Source of the DNA: Lepidurus packardi
Lineage: Eukaryota; Arthropoda; Branchiopoda; Notostraca; Triopsidae
Direction: 5' to 3'
Length of the DNA: 64,000 nt
Assembly: GCA_023053545.1 (NCBI GenBank)
Contig: JAKZAN010000001.1
Coordinates: forward strand, 8,886,565 to 8,950,564
Position 1 is the stretch's first letter; the number at the start of each line of letters is the position of its first letter. A program made the translations under genes and the position numbers. The notes under the pieces were generated by a model. That model searched no databases, was not told where the DNA came from, and saw nothing but the letters and a program-made list of their open reading frames with translations. Shown piece after piece: positions 13,601 through 28,516 of this stretch.

Positions 13601-15285
13601 CGAGTAAGTTAGATGTGTTGAAATTAAATGTGTTGAACTGAGTGCATTTTATTGATTTACTTTTAGCGATTTCGCAGTTGATTTTTTGAAGGCAACATGC
13701 TATTATTCGTCCTGACATCCTTGTCGCAAATATAAGATTCTTCAAAGAGAAAGGAAAAGTAGCAACAAAAACACAGTTGGACTTCAAAGGATTTAAAACA
13801 TAGGAAATTCTCGTTTCACGAGACATTTACATACGCACCGAGGATTTCCAGCTAATCTGTCGTCGCGGTGTCACGATCCGAGACAAGAATGAAAGAAGTA
13901 GTTAACGTAAAAGCTTCATGGTTGTGGGTTTGGTCATCAAACGCAGGTTTTACCACGGACACTTAGGGAAAGAAGTGAAGCTTTGAACTTTTGAAGCTCT
14001 GATATGTCATTTTACCATACAAGTACTATTCAAGTATGCCCAGATTGCTGGTTGGCTACACTAAATACTTATCTTCGAGAAAAAGGTGATTTGCATACTA
14101 GATTGACATTTGCGAAATATCAGGCTTGACTAAAACTGGCACTGAAAACAAAAGAATCCCCCATGTCGTAATTCCTTTGTTGCTCAAGTCACCAAAACCT
14201 TCGAGTATTTTGACAAAACATGAAGGGCGTAATACCACAGAATACAATTTTTTTTTTATTTCTTTTTTGGTGGGGTGAAGGGGACGTGGATGAGGGTGTA
14301 TTCTAAATGGGCGAATATAATATCGAATATATTTACAGCTCAAAGAATAAGTTTGATGAGTTGGAAAGAGTCCATTATATCATCTTTCAGCTGCGGGGAA
14401 ATAATCATAAAAACCCACAAGTGATTTGGTCAATGGTCCTAAAATAACTTTCTTCCTAAGGATTTCGACCTAATTCGAAAAGCCACGCTTTTCGACATAC
14501 GATAAAAGAACATAAAACGCACCTGCTTCTCAATGTTAGATGTGTTGTATCCATCTAAATACTGAACCGCATGTGGTTTGCGCTTACTTATGCGCTAATC
14601 TGAGTAAATGACCCATATTACAGAATCATAGAACCGGCAGAAATTGTTCCCTGTTCTTGGTTTGAATATCCGAGGGAAAACAGGGGGAAAATAATACACG
14701 AAAGCAAAAGCACACTTACCGCTCCAGGAAAGAAGATTGTGCTTTTTTAATCCAACCAAGATCTGCTGTAAGCCAAAACGTGCAAGTCGTGAGGTATACA
14801 ATGAAAGTGATCGCAATAATTGGCGGCAAAAAATGATCGACCCGTGCTGGCTAACTCCCAAGATTATACGCCAGTTCGAAGATCATCCCTTGTCATCCGT
14901 CGATTTAACGCTACTATATTTACTGTTATTTTGAGAAAATATCAAAGCTCTACCATACACGATACCTGCATCTATAAGGACTAATTAGTTTTAAAATTGT
15001 GCAATTGATTTACTATCGCTGAAACGCGTACTTGCTGATACCAACATGCCATCAACGCTATCAATGTAACTAACGCTATCACATGCCGCTAAAAACGGAA
15101 TAAAATTCTTGTGCGATTGTAACACCACGAGTCATCTAGTGGCGGATAAAAGCAAGTCGAAATGCGAGCAAATGCAGTGTCTGGGTGCCTTGACTTCCTT
15201 GTCCTTGTCCGACTTGGTTAGAAAGTGTGATTTTGTTCTGTTTTGTTCCTGGATTTCTGCTTTGCACAGTTTAAAATTTTTGGAA
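10601..15285. other. Gene-free stretch
   Basis: No convincing exon, RNA gene or long repeat was found. Short open frames such as 11393-11713 and 12484-12783 on the minus strand are A/T- and basic-residue-rich chance frames without a domain, splice partners or a secretion signal. The last few hundred bases must include the CHP1 promoter and 5' UTR, but I see no clear TATA box. Confidence 0.5.
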
Positions 15286-16195
15286 ATGGGCAACCGATCG
15301 TCTTTGTTGTTACGTGAAGAAGAGATAAAAGAAATCCAGGATGAAACAGGCTGTAAGTTAACTGTCCTTGAAGATTTAAGTTTTGTACTCTATCTACTGT
15401 TTCTGCGTACTGCGATCTTAAATAGATCCAGTTGTGTCGTTAACGTTATCGTGTCACCAATTTAACTTATGCACGGTCACGTTTTCCTTCTTTTCAGTCA
15501 CACCTAGCCAGATCGAGCGCCTTTACAGCCGGTTCACCAGTCTTGATAAAGGAGATAATGGCACCCTCTCCAGGGATGATTTTCAAAGAATCCCCGAGCT
15601 GGCTATTAACCCTCTAGGCGAGCGAATTATCCACTCGTTTTTCACCGAGAGTTCGGGCTCGGACGAGCAAGTCAACTTCAGGCAGTTCATGCGAGTTTTA
15701 GCGCATTTCCGTCCAATTAAGAAAAACAAAGAAAACACGATGAACTCCCGAGAAGCCAAGCTACACTGTAAAGTCTCACAAATCCACTTCAAGCATTGTA
15801 AACTAAACTTTCCTGAACTACAGTTGCTTTCAAGATGTACGATACGGATGGCGATGACGTTATTTCTCGCGAAGAATTGCTATTAGTTTTGCAAACCATG
15901 GTGGGAGACAACATCAGGTACATTTTGTCCCACTTATCTCAATTTATTATTTATATAATTTATGAGATTTTTTACTATTATAAATTTGAAGAAGTTATGT
16001 TTTTTACACAATTGGTGAACCAAAAGGTTACGTTTAACGTGTTATTTCAGTGAAGAGCAGTTGGCGAGCATTGCTGAGCGAACCATCTTGGAAGCTGATA
16101 AAGATGGGGATCAGAAGATTTCCTTCCAAGAATTCTGCCAGGTGTTGGAACGCACCGATGTGGAGCAGAAAATGTCTATTCGTTTTCTAAATTGA
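15286..16195 (+). CDS. Chp1: Calcineurin B homologous protein 1 (EF-hand)
   Basis: There are four coding exons, 15286-15352, 15498-15767, 15824-15917 and 16051-16195, all with GT...AG borders and consistent phases, giving 191 residues (human CHP1 is 195). The start MGNRSS carries the N-myristoylation glycine typical of the family. Two canonical EF-hand loops are visible in the C-terminal half, [12 protein letters not shown] and [12 protein letters not shown]. The two N-terminal hands are degenerate ([12 protein letters not shown] and a Ser-rich loop), as in CHP1. The stretches [10 protein letters not shown] and LAHFRPI and the ending KMSIRFLN are family hallmarks. CHP proteins bind Na+/H+ exchangers and act in membrane trafficking as calcium-dependent adaptors. 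The linker between EF2 and EF3 is shorter than in vertebrates. The gene converges on Sec23 with about 260 bp between stop codons. Confidence 0.95.
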
Positions 16196-16381
16196 ACCTT
16201 AGTATTATTTAAGCCTCGCCTATAAAACTATACTTAAACGTTATCTTTTCAATCAATTCACCATTCCAATTTACTTAAAAACAGGTTAAAGAGTTGGGAA
16301 TGTTTATGGTTCTAGGTAAGTTGTATATAGGCAAAAGAAATCTATACATCTATAAGACAAAGCTTGTACAACAAATGTAGA

Positions 16382-16387
16382 AATAAA
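16382..16387 (+). other. Polyadenylation signal of the CHP1 gene
   Basis: AATAAA lies 187 nt after the CHP1 stop codon, just before the convergent Sec23 stop. This places the 3' UTR end between the two genes. Confidence 0.6.
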
Positions 16388-16455
16388 ACCCTTATTCGTA
16401 ATCCCGATAACAATCCAATAAGTTCCAGTGTTCCAGTCTTTGTTCAAGACCCAAC

Positions 16456-20606
<4,151 letters not shown>

Positions 20607-20614
20607 TATAAAAG
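20607..20614 (+). promoter_or_regulatory. TATA box of the cuticular protein gene
   Basis: TATAAAAG lies 74 nt before the ATG at 20681, which leaves room for a 5' UTR of about 40 nt. The same box precedes the other secreted-protein genes in this cluster. Confidence 0.7.
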
Positions 20615-20680
20615 TCCACAAATCCCTTTTACTTTCCGACATTCTTTCATTCATTCTTGGACAACTCTCCCAAGCAGACC

Positions 20681-21530
20681 ATGGAGATTCTACTAGTAAA
20701 AAAAATAAGTCCTTACTACTAATTAGTGTTTAATATTAATATTTTTAGACGTGTGTGCTAGCAATCTCTTTTCTTGGAGTAGCAAACGCAGGACTCAACA
20801 CGTTGCCCGCGGGACGCGATAATGCCCAGGTAATTGGTAGGATTTAACGCTCTCTTTTTATAAACTATTTTCTTTTCAGGCTGGAAGTGAACATGGATTT
20901 CGCTATGCAGTAAACGATTACAATGGAAACGAACATTCTCACCAGCAACAGAAAGTTGGTGACACTACAACAGGCGAATACAAAGTTTTGTTGCCGGACG
21001 GAAGACTTCAAACGGTGACTTACATCGCCGATGCTGGAGGTAATAATTAGATGGAAAATTTCTTGGACTTTAAGTCATGTTTATTTGTATTGTAAGGCTA
21101 CCGAGCTAAAGTGTCGTACACGCCTGCAAGTCCAGGAGAAGCTACCACCGCAGGTTCAGGTGCACCCGGTATACCCGTGGTACCCAGTGCAAATGTCGGA
21201 CCAATTGCGCCGCCCGTTGTACAAGCTACTCGAGGAGCACCTCCAATTCATCCATCAGCTGTTTTTAATTCTGGTATCCCGTACAACAACGGTAACTTCA
21301 ACAGAAACGTACCAACCGCTTTTGGACCGTCTTCGGGATCCATCTATCCCGGCCATCCGTTATACCAGCCCGAATTAGCTTATCAAGGAATTTCCAGTTA
21401 CGGACCACAATTGGCGTATCAGGCTGGTTACCCTCCATTTGTAAACAACAACCAATACAACAACCCCGGCTTTGGAAGGCAAGAGTTCAACAATCCCTTT
21501 TATCGTAGTCAGGGATTTGGCAAAAAATGA
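20681..21530 (+). CDS. RR-type chitin-binding cuticular protein (pro-resilin-like)
   Basis: Exons are 20681-20695, 20749-20829, 20880-21039 and 21097-21530, giving 229 residues. The first coding exon encodes only MEILL. The second completes a signal peptide (TCVLAISFLGVANAG). Residues of about 36-92 form a chitin_bind_4 (Rebers-Riddiford) domain with RYAVNDYNGNEHSHQQQKVG, then GEYKVLLPDGRLQTVTYIAD and GGYRAKVSY, closest to the RR-2 and pro-resilin style. The C-terminal half is Pro/Asn/Tyr/Gly-rich with SYTPASP and NPGFGRQEFNNPFY. Family members are secreted and bind chitin in the exoskeleton. It opens a cluster of secreted structural genes. Polyadenylation signals follow at 21578-21589. Confidence 0.92.
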
Positions 21531-21577
21531 ATTTAGTGATTTTTCTCTATTCATGTATACTTCGAATTGTGCCTTAT

Positions 21578-21589
21578 AATAAAAATAAA
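21578..21589 (+). other. Polyadenylation signals of the cuticle gene
   Basis: Two consecutive AATAAA hexamers, at 21578-21583 and 21584-21589, start about 48 nt after the stop codon. Confidence 0.7.
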
Positions 21590-21719
21590 TTCAATTTAAA
21601 AATTATACCTGGTGTTAAAATTTTCATTCAATATTTACTATGCGCTAGCTAATATAAATGAACGATCATGCTCGAGTTCCATTAACTACGTCACTGACAT
21701 CTTATGCAATAAAAGGAAA

Positions 21720-21992
21720 CTAAAGAAAAATAACTTTTTCTAGTGTATCCACCCCATTTTGTAATTTTAAAGGCTGAGATGGAGGTAGTAGAAGGGCGAA
21801 CAAAACGCTACTGAAGTTATGGTAATTCTTCAGCTTTTCTGCTGTTTGAAATATTATTATGAGTTTCATGAAAAACAAGTTAAAACCTATCACCGTTTTC
21901 TTGCTTTCTTTTAAAGCCGTACCAGATTTAGCATCGCCAAGGGAAGGTGCAAATAATACCAAACAAATGGCCAGAAATACGAAAAAAAACAT
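21720..21992 (-). CDS. Possible small secreted or membrane peptide
   Basis: An ATG at 21992 opens a 90-residue frame starting MFFFVFLAICLVLFAPSLGD, which looks like a good signal peptide followed by KSGT. A second hydrophobic segment (MKLIIIF) follows. I recognise no family. The true end is uncertain: a donor-like ACG/GTGATA near 21895 could end a first exon. It lies between secreted-protein genes, which makes a secreted product plausible. It could also be a chance frame in AT-rich DNA. Confidence 0.25.
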   Translation of the reverse strand: MFFFVFLAICLVLFAPSLGDAKSGTALKESKKTVIGFNLFFMKLIIIFQTAEKLKNYHNFSSVLFALLLPPSQPLKLQNGVDTLEKVIFL

Positions 21993-22431
21993 CGTATAAA
22001 CTACTTCGTAAAAACTTCGAAAAACTACATAAAAAACACATAAATAATCAACAAGTGAGTGCTTTTTTGTCACTTAAACTTTAGCGGAAACCATAACGAA
22101 TGTTAACGCTACGTGGTCTGTAGAGCTCTGCATGCAAAGAACGTTAAACACATTGTACTCGGCTTTCGTCTTCTCGTAGAACATCTGTACACCTTGCCCT
22201 TTTTTATAATCGAAGTCAATATTCTCTACATCACCTGTATTTTCTGTAATGCTAATCAATTCGTGATGACTGTCAGAAAATCAAAAACAAAATTAAAAGA
22301 ATAAAATAAGGCATAGTTTGCAGCTAACCGTATAATTTTATTCCACATCCGTTTTCTACAGAATTGGTTCAAAATCTTGGTAATACCAGCTTGATACAAG
22401 TGCAAAATCCGTTTGTTAGACGCTATACGTA

Positions 22432-23236
22432 TTAGTAAACATCACCGTAGCCACCAGTCAAGTATTTGGAACCGCCATAGAGTCCACCGTAACCTCCGCC
22501 AAGACCATACCCAGATCCGCCGCCATAACCTAAATACAAACTGTAAATTAGAAAGATTTTCTTTTGAAATATTTTAATCATCTTACCAAGGCCGCTTCCA
22601 TAACCGTATCCACCGCCATAACCTAGAAAAGTAAACTTAAATAATTAAAATTTGCTTTAATAATTCATTCTTAATAGCTAACCGCCAGCGTATGGCAATC
22701 CAAAACCATAGTATTGGCTACCATATCCGTAGGAATTTGCGTAGGGATTCAGGGCGCCATAGATGGGAGCTTGGTAACCATAGTTTCTGTTGTAGGAGCC
22801 GCCATAGCCGGAATAGCCTAAACCGCCGTATCCGCCTTCAAGGCCGCCACCGTAGCCTCCCAAGCCATACCCAGCTCCGAGTCCTCCATAAAGACCACCT
22901 CCCAAGCCATATCCTCCATACCCACCGCCAATACCGCCGTATCTACCTCCAATGCCACCGTAACCACCGCCAATACCGCCGTATCCGCCGCCAATACCAC
23001 CATATCCACCGCCAAAACCACCGTAACCGCCGCCAATACCACCATACCCGCCGCCAATACCACCATACCCGCCGCCTATACCACCGTAACCGCCGCTAAT
23101 ACCTCCGTATCCTCCACCAGGATATTGGCCGCAGGCGACACTCAGAAGAGCTGCCAAGCAAACAGTCTGTAAATAAAAGCAATTGTTTAGAGAATTGAAA
23201 TGAAATTAAAGCAACCTTTACCTGTAAGGGAGACAT
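22432..23236 (-). CDS. Secreted Gly/Tyr heptad-repeat structural protein
   Basis: Exons (minus strand): 23236-23222, 23166-22683, 22622-22587 and 22529-22432, giving 210 residues in consistent phase. Exon 1 encodes only MSPLQ. Exon 2 begins TVCLAALLSVACGQ, completing a signal peptide. The body holds about nine copies of a seven-residue unit YGGIGGG (22912-23100), then Gly/Tyr/Leu-rich sequence (LGGGLYGGLG) and a Tyr/Asn/Pro-rich part (NRNYGYQAPIYG). The short exons 3 and 4 add GYGGGYGYGSGLG and a tail ending GGYGDVY. It has no globular domain. Such proteins occur in arthropod cuticle, eggshell or silk; which tissue applies here is unknown. Confidence 0.85.
22912..23100 (-). repeat. 21-bp coding tandem repeat (YGGIGGG)
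   Basis: About nine units of 21 bp encode I/F-GG-G/R-YGG heptads inside the glycine-rich protein. Plus-strand units read like CCACCGTAACCGCCGCCAAT. Near-identity of some units suggests ongoing expansion or contraction. Confidence 0.85.
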
Positions 23237-23332
23237 GTTTTTCTTTGGTTCTTTGATGTTTGAAGGAAGAAGGATTATTAGTGCGCTAGGAGCTGGGTGA
23301 GCTCTGATACTGGATCTTAGACGAAGGTTGTG

Positions 23333-23340
23333 CTTTTATA
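23333..23340 (-). promoter_or_regulatory. TATA box of the Gly/Tyr heptad gene
   Basis: Read on the minus strand this is TATAAAAG, about 97 nt before the ATG at 23236. A TCAGAG Initiator-like sequence starts about 33 nt downstream of the box. Confidence 0.7.
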
Positions 23341-24624
23341 CACAGCATTTATCCTTATCCGGTTTTACCTTTATGAAAAGAAAAGCGTTTTGCATGTTTA
23401 AGTCAGGAGTCTAGGAGGAAATAGTGACTTACTTATCGTTTTCCTATCCTTTCGTTGGGTCCAATCAAGCTCCCGTTCTATACGGTTAGATATAGAAAAT
23501 GCGGTGTATAATTTGATTAAGAGGAAGTGGGAAAGTTTTCGACCGAGGGTATCCAGCGACGGCTTTCATTTCTTCGGGACAGGCGGGTATATTGTCGCTT
23601 GACAGACATTTGAATATGACGAGGTCAACCTTTGAGAGAGCATGTAGGTCAAACCGTAAGGGCATTATGGGTTCGCTATTGTTGAATTATGTCAGTTGAC
23701 CTTTGGTGGTAACCTGCATTATTGTCGGTTCTAGTACGGCGAAATATGATACTTGTTTATGCAGGTAATGGACAGTATTCTATTCTTCCTTTTCTTCATT
23801 AAAAAGGCAAGATCTGACTACTTTAGCCGGCTTTAGAAGGATGGAAGAGACATTGCATATTAATCCGTATGTTAAGAGATCTTGAACAATCGTTAAGCGG
23901 TGGCCTTTTCTTCTGCTATTTTTTAGTGCTTTATTAAAACTGTGTCACAAAGTTTATCAATTCCAGAATTAGTTATTAAATACTCTATCAAAATTGAGTA
24001 CAAATAAAGCAAAGATCCTATTAGAATCAGTATTATTAAACTTTTATTTTATTGTTATTTTATTATTTATTTCATTGTATTGTTAACAGGCTTGTTTCAA
24101 AAAGCCGCGTTTCAAAAATTAACAGGTTTGTGACGAGTCTGGGTACATTCTGCGTGGTATGGCCGTTAGCTAACAGGCTTGTTATATACTAATTTTTGCT
24201 CCTCGAATTCCCGAAAAATTTGGGAAGATGTCACAACTAGCCTAAATATTGTCAAAAAGTCGGAATAATTCCGTCAGTTCGGTTAGTGCAAGCACATGTT
24301 TTTGACGGCATCCTATTCTGTAAAGTTGTTATTACTTCCATAAATTCTCAGATCATTTTATCATAAATTGCAAGTGATATTACCTAAGAAAACCTGACTC
24401 TCAAAAACTATTTAGTCAGTGGGAGCCAGTCCTGCTGTGTTTTCCAAATTCCTTCGTAATTAAGGTAAGAAAGTGTGCTTGCTATTCCAAACGCCGCCAC
24501 CCCCAGAAATTAGACTTCTCTTTATTAGGCGTATAATTCGTATTGTATTTAAGCTCTTTGAAATGCTAAACATTTGCATAATATATAACATGATCAACAT
24601 GCTCAAAAGCATAAAGTCAATCAA
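23341..24624. other. Intergenic stretch
   Basis: No gene is visible. AACAGGCTTGTT-like words occur three times at about 24086, 24121 and 24172, too short and irregular to name as an element. A T/A-rich segment lies at 24030-24085. Confidence 0.5.
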
Positions 24625-25763
24625 TTAATTCTTGGCCGCTCGTTTATAAAGAGCATCAGCATAACCATTAGAAGGAGGCCCTGTGTAGGGTATTAAATCA
24701 TTAACTAATCTCCCTCCAAAAGCTCCATACGTTGGGTACCATCCGCCCAAATGCCCCAATGGTCCAGTAAAACCCGTACCAGCGATTCCATAGCCGTAAG
24801 TATTACCGTACGAGTTGTCTCCATACAGAGATCCAACGCCATATGCTCCACCATTTAAACCAAAGTTACCATAACTCGGTCGTAGTGGGTATGAGGGATT
24901 GTTACAGTTGACGTTTCCATAGCTGGAACCGTAGTTTCCGTAGCCGTTGCCATTGGCATAATTGTACCCCGACTGGTAGTTATTGTAAGCTGGTGCTATA
25001 GGATAAGATCCTCCTTTCTGCTTGTGGAACTTGATTTTCAAGAATTTAGGGTCACGATATTGTGGAGTTTGGTACGATGGTCGATTATAATACGTTGGTC
25101 TCGGTGCATATGTGTTGTACCCCGATCCGTAGGAATTTCCCGAGCTCCCATAACTGTTGTATCCTGTTCTGTATGAGCCGCCGGCGTAACCATTATTGTA
25201 GTTTGTTGCCCCGTAGGATCCTTTTCCTGCCTCGTACGAACTACCGGCGTACCCATTGTTGTAGTTTGTAACGCCGTATGAACCTTTTCCTGACCCGTAC
25301 GAATTGCCAGAGTACTTGTATACATTGTCACCGTACCCGCCGTAGCTTGTACTGTCGTAGGAATCTCCAGTTCCATAATTTTCATATCCTGATCCATAAG
25401 AGTTACCGGATGGTCTATAGTCATTGTTGCTGTACCCGCTATTGTAGTTAGTACTGCCATAGGAGGCTCCGCCTCCATAGCTGTTGGAATTGGTACCAAA
25501 TGTTCCACCTTTGATAAATGAAGACGATGCGTGGGTATCGCTGTACCCTGTTTCTCTCTTCGAGGGTGCTTTGTTGTCAGTTAAACGAGTCGGGTCCAAT
25601 GGTCTAGTCGAACTTGCAGTAACATCAGCAGCTATTGCTGAGGCAACTAGCAAAGTAGTAGCCACAATCTAAAATATGCAAACAAAAGTTTGTGATCAGT
25701 TTAGTTGTGGAAGTTTGTAATAAATGTAATAAAATTAATTAATTGCACCTTTAAAAGAAACAT
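24625..25763 (-). CDS. Secreted Gly/Ser/Tyr/Asn-rich structural protein
   Basis: Exons (minus strand) 25763-25749 and 25668-24625 give 352 residues. Exon 1 encodes MFLLK. Exon 2 opens IVATTLLVASAIAADV, completing a signal peptide. A short leader with basic residues ends in a dibasic SKR/ETG site, possibly a propeptide cleavage point. The body is Gly/Ser/Tyr/Asn-rich (NSYGSGYNTY and similar) and contains a 21-residue tandem unit, GKGSYGVTNYNNGYAGSSYE, at 25162-25287. A basic island FLKIKFHKQKGG sits mid-protein, and the C-terminus is less repetitive (GPLGHLGGWYPTYGAFGG). No known domain is present. It is probably an extracellular matrix or cuticle/eggshell component by analogy. Confidence 0.85.
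25162..25287 (-). repeat. 63-bp coding tandem duplication
   Basis: Two successive 63-bp units encode the 21-residue repeat beginning GKGSYG. They differ at a few positions (V/A, S/G). A related but shorter GSGYENYG unit lies upstream in the protein. Confidence 0.8.
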
Positions 25764-25817
25764 CGTTGAGCTGGGACGGTACCGATGGCAATGTAAATTT
25801 TCTTAGGCGACTAGGAG

Positions 25818-25825
25818 CTTTTATA
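25818..25825 (-). promoter_or_regulatory. TATA box of the Gly/Ser/Tyr/Asn-rich gene
   Basis: TATAAAAG on the minus strand lies 55 nt before the ATG at 25763, implying a 5' UTR of roughly 25 nt. No consensus Initiator is evident. Confidence 0.7.
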
Positions 25826-27400
25826 CTTGAAATGAATCCCGAATCTTTCACTTGCTTTTCCCGTTATAAGTAAAAGCCGGAACAACTAAATGGCTTACTC
25901 ATACAGATTATGCAAAGTTACAAGCCTGCCTAAAAACTAATGTTGTGCGGCATGCTAAAGGCGCCAACTTTGACCCGGCAGAGAAAGTTGAAATGAAAAG
26001 TGAAATGCGGAAAAAATGGACAGGAAGCTTCAGTTTCACTACTGCCTTGTTTTCCGCATATTTCAAATCTTGAGACCTTGTTGTTCATGTCAGCAAATAA
26101 TAGGATCCTGCTCTTTTAGACTTGCATTTTGTTGGTAAAAGTATACATTTCTTTATACAAAAGTATGTACTAATACTTTCACCATACCTTTTTAATTTTG
26201 AAAAAAGAAACGAAAATACGTTTTTGATTTGACAACCAAAATTGAAGTATGGGACACGCCACGCTATACATTCGAACAAAAGGCCGACGGAAATGTTTTA
26301 AAGAAATTCATTCTTCAACAATAAGACTGCTTCTTTGACTAACATTTTTTGACTAACACTTTTGACCACATTAGTCCATAAAATCAGTAAAAACTTGTCA
26401 TTCGTGTTAATGTTCAACGTGTATTCAAACTTCGTACTCGATTGTATTCTGTGAGAAAAAGTTTGATTTAGAGCTTGAAAGCACGAAAGTATTCAATTTG
26501 TCCGGAAGTTGCATACGGGCCTCTGTAGTGTAATTTAACTTGAGAGATCGAAATAGTTATATGTTTATTTCGTAAACTGTCTGAGAGATTGGACGTAAAA
26601 CGTAGGTTTCACCTTGAAAAAGGCAGATTCACTCTACCTTGCAAGCCAAAACACATTGGATTTCTTGTTTGCCTGTATCTTTAGCAGGCTTTCGACATAT
26701 AAAGTCTCAAGCATAGTCTCGTACATTTAAAGTCAAATACGTGTGTTATTTAGGTTTAATGGTATATACTATCAATCCATTTCAATTACAGACTTTTTAA
26801 CACAACTTCTTGTTTTCAATTAAAAAAAATAACTTTCAAATGTCCGTCTTTCTTGCAATAGGATGCAAGTTACTTCCGTTTGCTTAGAAACTTGGAACTT
26901 TTTATATTTAAGAAAGTATGACATCAAAATAAAAATAAACTTATGAAAAGTTCGACTACTCTTAGAATTTAGCACGGAACTTGGGCTCAATTTTCTGATA
27001 TTATTTACGGTAAAAAAAATCGAAAACTACAAAAGTCCTAAACTAGTGTAACCCTGTTGTAATCTGTGAAATATGTATATCTTCCCATACCGTTTACATG
27101 GCTAGCAATAAGGAAGTTCGAGATAAAATTCGTACCTATTGGTTTATGGCCTGTAACATCCAATAGGAAGTATGGAATATGTGTTAGAAAATATGTAATA
27201 ATAAAGTCGGGGTAAAATTCTTTATATGGGATGCAATGATAATGTATTATAACATCTTGAATTTGAGAAATAGGAAGCAAACAAGGAAAGCGCATACACT
27301 ACAAGCAAAGATCACTCCGCAGTATTCCAAATATCTCCAGCCCTGAGGACTGATCCCAGCCCCCCATTCCGTCGTTGAGCTAGCACTCTTACCGCGCTCT
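25826..27400. other. Intergenic stretch
   Basis: I see no gene in this stretch. The minus-strand frame at 27038-27295 and the plus-strand frames are short, without a domain or supported splice sites. The left part should contain upstream control sequence of the gene ending at 25763. Confidence 0.5.
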
Positions 27401-28032
27401 TCAGTATCCACGGTAAACGGAGTTGCCCCCGTACGCATTGTACGAGTTGCCCCCATAGGCGCCTGGATAAGCTGCTGACCCAATTGTTGAGGGATAGTAA
27501 GCATTGTTGCCATATCCCCCGCCGATCCCACTGTACCCATTGTACCCGCCATACGAGCCCGCAAAAGCGCCGCCAGCAGGGTAGTATCCGGAACCATATT
27601 GTTGCCCGCCATTATATTGTTGGCCGCCATAACCTGCTGCTGAGCCATAGTTGCCATATCCGTTCCCGTACCCCACGGAGAGGAGAGGGCTGTAGCGTGA
27701 GCCGTAGTTTGAACCATATCCATTGTTGTAATAATTATTAAAATAACCATTGTTGCCGCCATAGGCTCCTCCAATGCTTCCGTAGCCTCCATTGAGGCCG
27801 CCGTAGCTTCCTCCATAACCGTCCAGCCCTCCTTGAAATCCTCCCAAAGAACGTCCTAAGTAATTTTGCTGACTAGCAGAAGCCGATAACGAAGAGTCAT
27901 CCTTTTCCGCATGAGCACAAGCAACATAGCAGCAAACAAGGCTGAAAATTACCTGTGAAAGAACGCAAAGTTAGATTTTTGTTTGTTTAAGTTTAAGAAA
28001 ACTAGATTGAAACTTACTTGGAAGGTCTTCAT
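27401..28032 (-). CDS. Secreted Gly/Tyr/Asn-rich structural protein
   Basis: Exons (minus strand) 28032-28018 and 27952-27401 give 188 residues. Exon 1 encodes MKTFQ. Exon 2 starts VIFSLVCCYVACAHAEKDD, so the two halves together form a signal peptide cut near AHA/EKDD. A short Ser/Ala/Gln linker leads into GGFQGGLDGYGGSYGGLNGG and then Gly/Tyr/Asn repeats with GYGNGYGNYG, and the protein ends YGGNSVYRGY. There is no globular domain. It is transcribed divergently from the Asn/Gln/Leu-rich gene at 28517, so the two may be co-regulated. It is likely a matrix, cuticle or silk-like component; this is inference. Confidence 0.85.
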
Positions 28033-28087
28033 GATCGCTGTTGTTCAAACTGAAAGCTTGACTGACTTAAAGGTCCAAAATACGCGA

Positions 28088-28095
28088 CTCTTATA
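28088..28095 (-). promoter_or_regulatory. TATA box of the Gly/Tyr/Asn-rich gene
   Basis: TATAAGAG on the minus strand lies 56 nt before the ATG at 28032. The Initiator-like TCAGTC has its A at about +33 from the first T. Confidence 0.7.
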
Positions 28096-28442
28096 GGTCT
28101 CGTTGTCTTTAGTTCAGGAAAACGGACAATTTTCCGAGTTCTAGTGAAAGTAACATTATGCAGAATCACAGAAATTACACAAACGAACAGGAAACTTGTG
28201 CTCAAGACTCCTTTTGGTCAGAGAAAGTGGGTCGTTAAGAGCAAAAGTCAAGGATACTTCAGGAACCTTGCTCTGCAAACATTTCAAACCCTACAACCCT
28301 TCAATTATGAACTCCTTTTCGTTTTGCTCCACGAAACATAAATCCGTTTTCAATTTGTTAATAGACGTTATGGCAAACTTGGGCAACAGTAACCCATCCG
28401 GTACATTTGAATGACATTCGACCTTTAACATTCAAAGTTTGG

Positions 28443-28450
28443 TATATAAA
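28443..28450 (+). promoter_or_regulatory. TATA box of the Asn/Gln/Leu-rich gene
   Basis: TATATAAA lies 67 nt before the ATG at 28517. An Initiator TCAGAC at 28472-28477 puts the probable transcription start at 28474. Confidence 0.7.
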
Positions 28451-28516
28451 CCATGCGTAGGGTTCCGAATTTCAGACATAACTTTTCCAGTGACAACCAA
28501 GAAACTTAGTTTTACG

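Larger units (their letters stand above)
28033..28516. promoter_or_regulatory. Bidirectional promoter between two secreted-protein genes
   Basis: This 484-bp region separates two head-to-head genes and contains a TATA box for each. Minus strand: TATAAGAG at 28088-28095, with TCAGTC about 31 nt further. Plus strand: TATATAAA at 28443-28450, with TCAGAC at 28472. A spacing of about 31 nt from TATA to the Initiator A is the standard arthropod core-promoter geometry. Confidence 0.7.

Noticed and set aside
22692-23099. Plus-strand His/Arg-rich frame
   Set aside because: It is the antisense shadow of the glycine-rich repeat gene.
25038-25508. Minus-strand Thr/Met-rich frame
   Set aside because: It is an alternative frame of the Gly/Ser/Tyr/Asn-rich gene, with no splice support.
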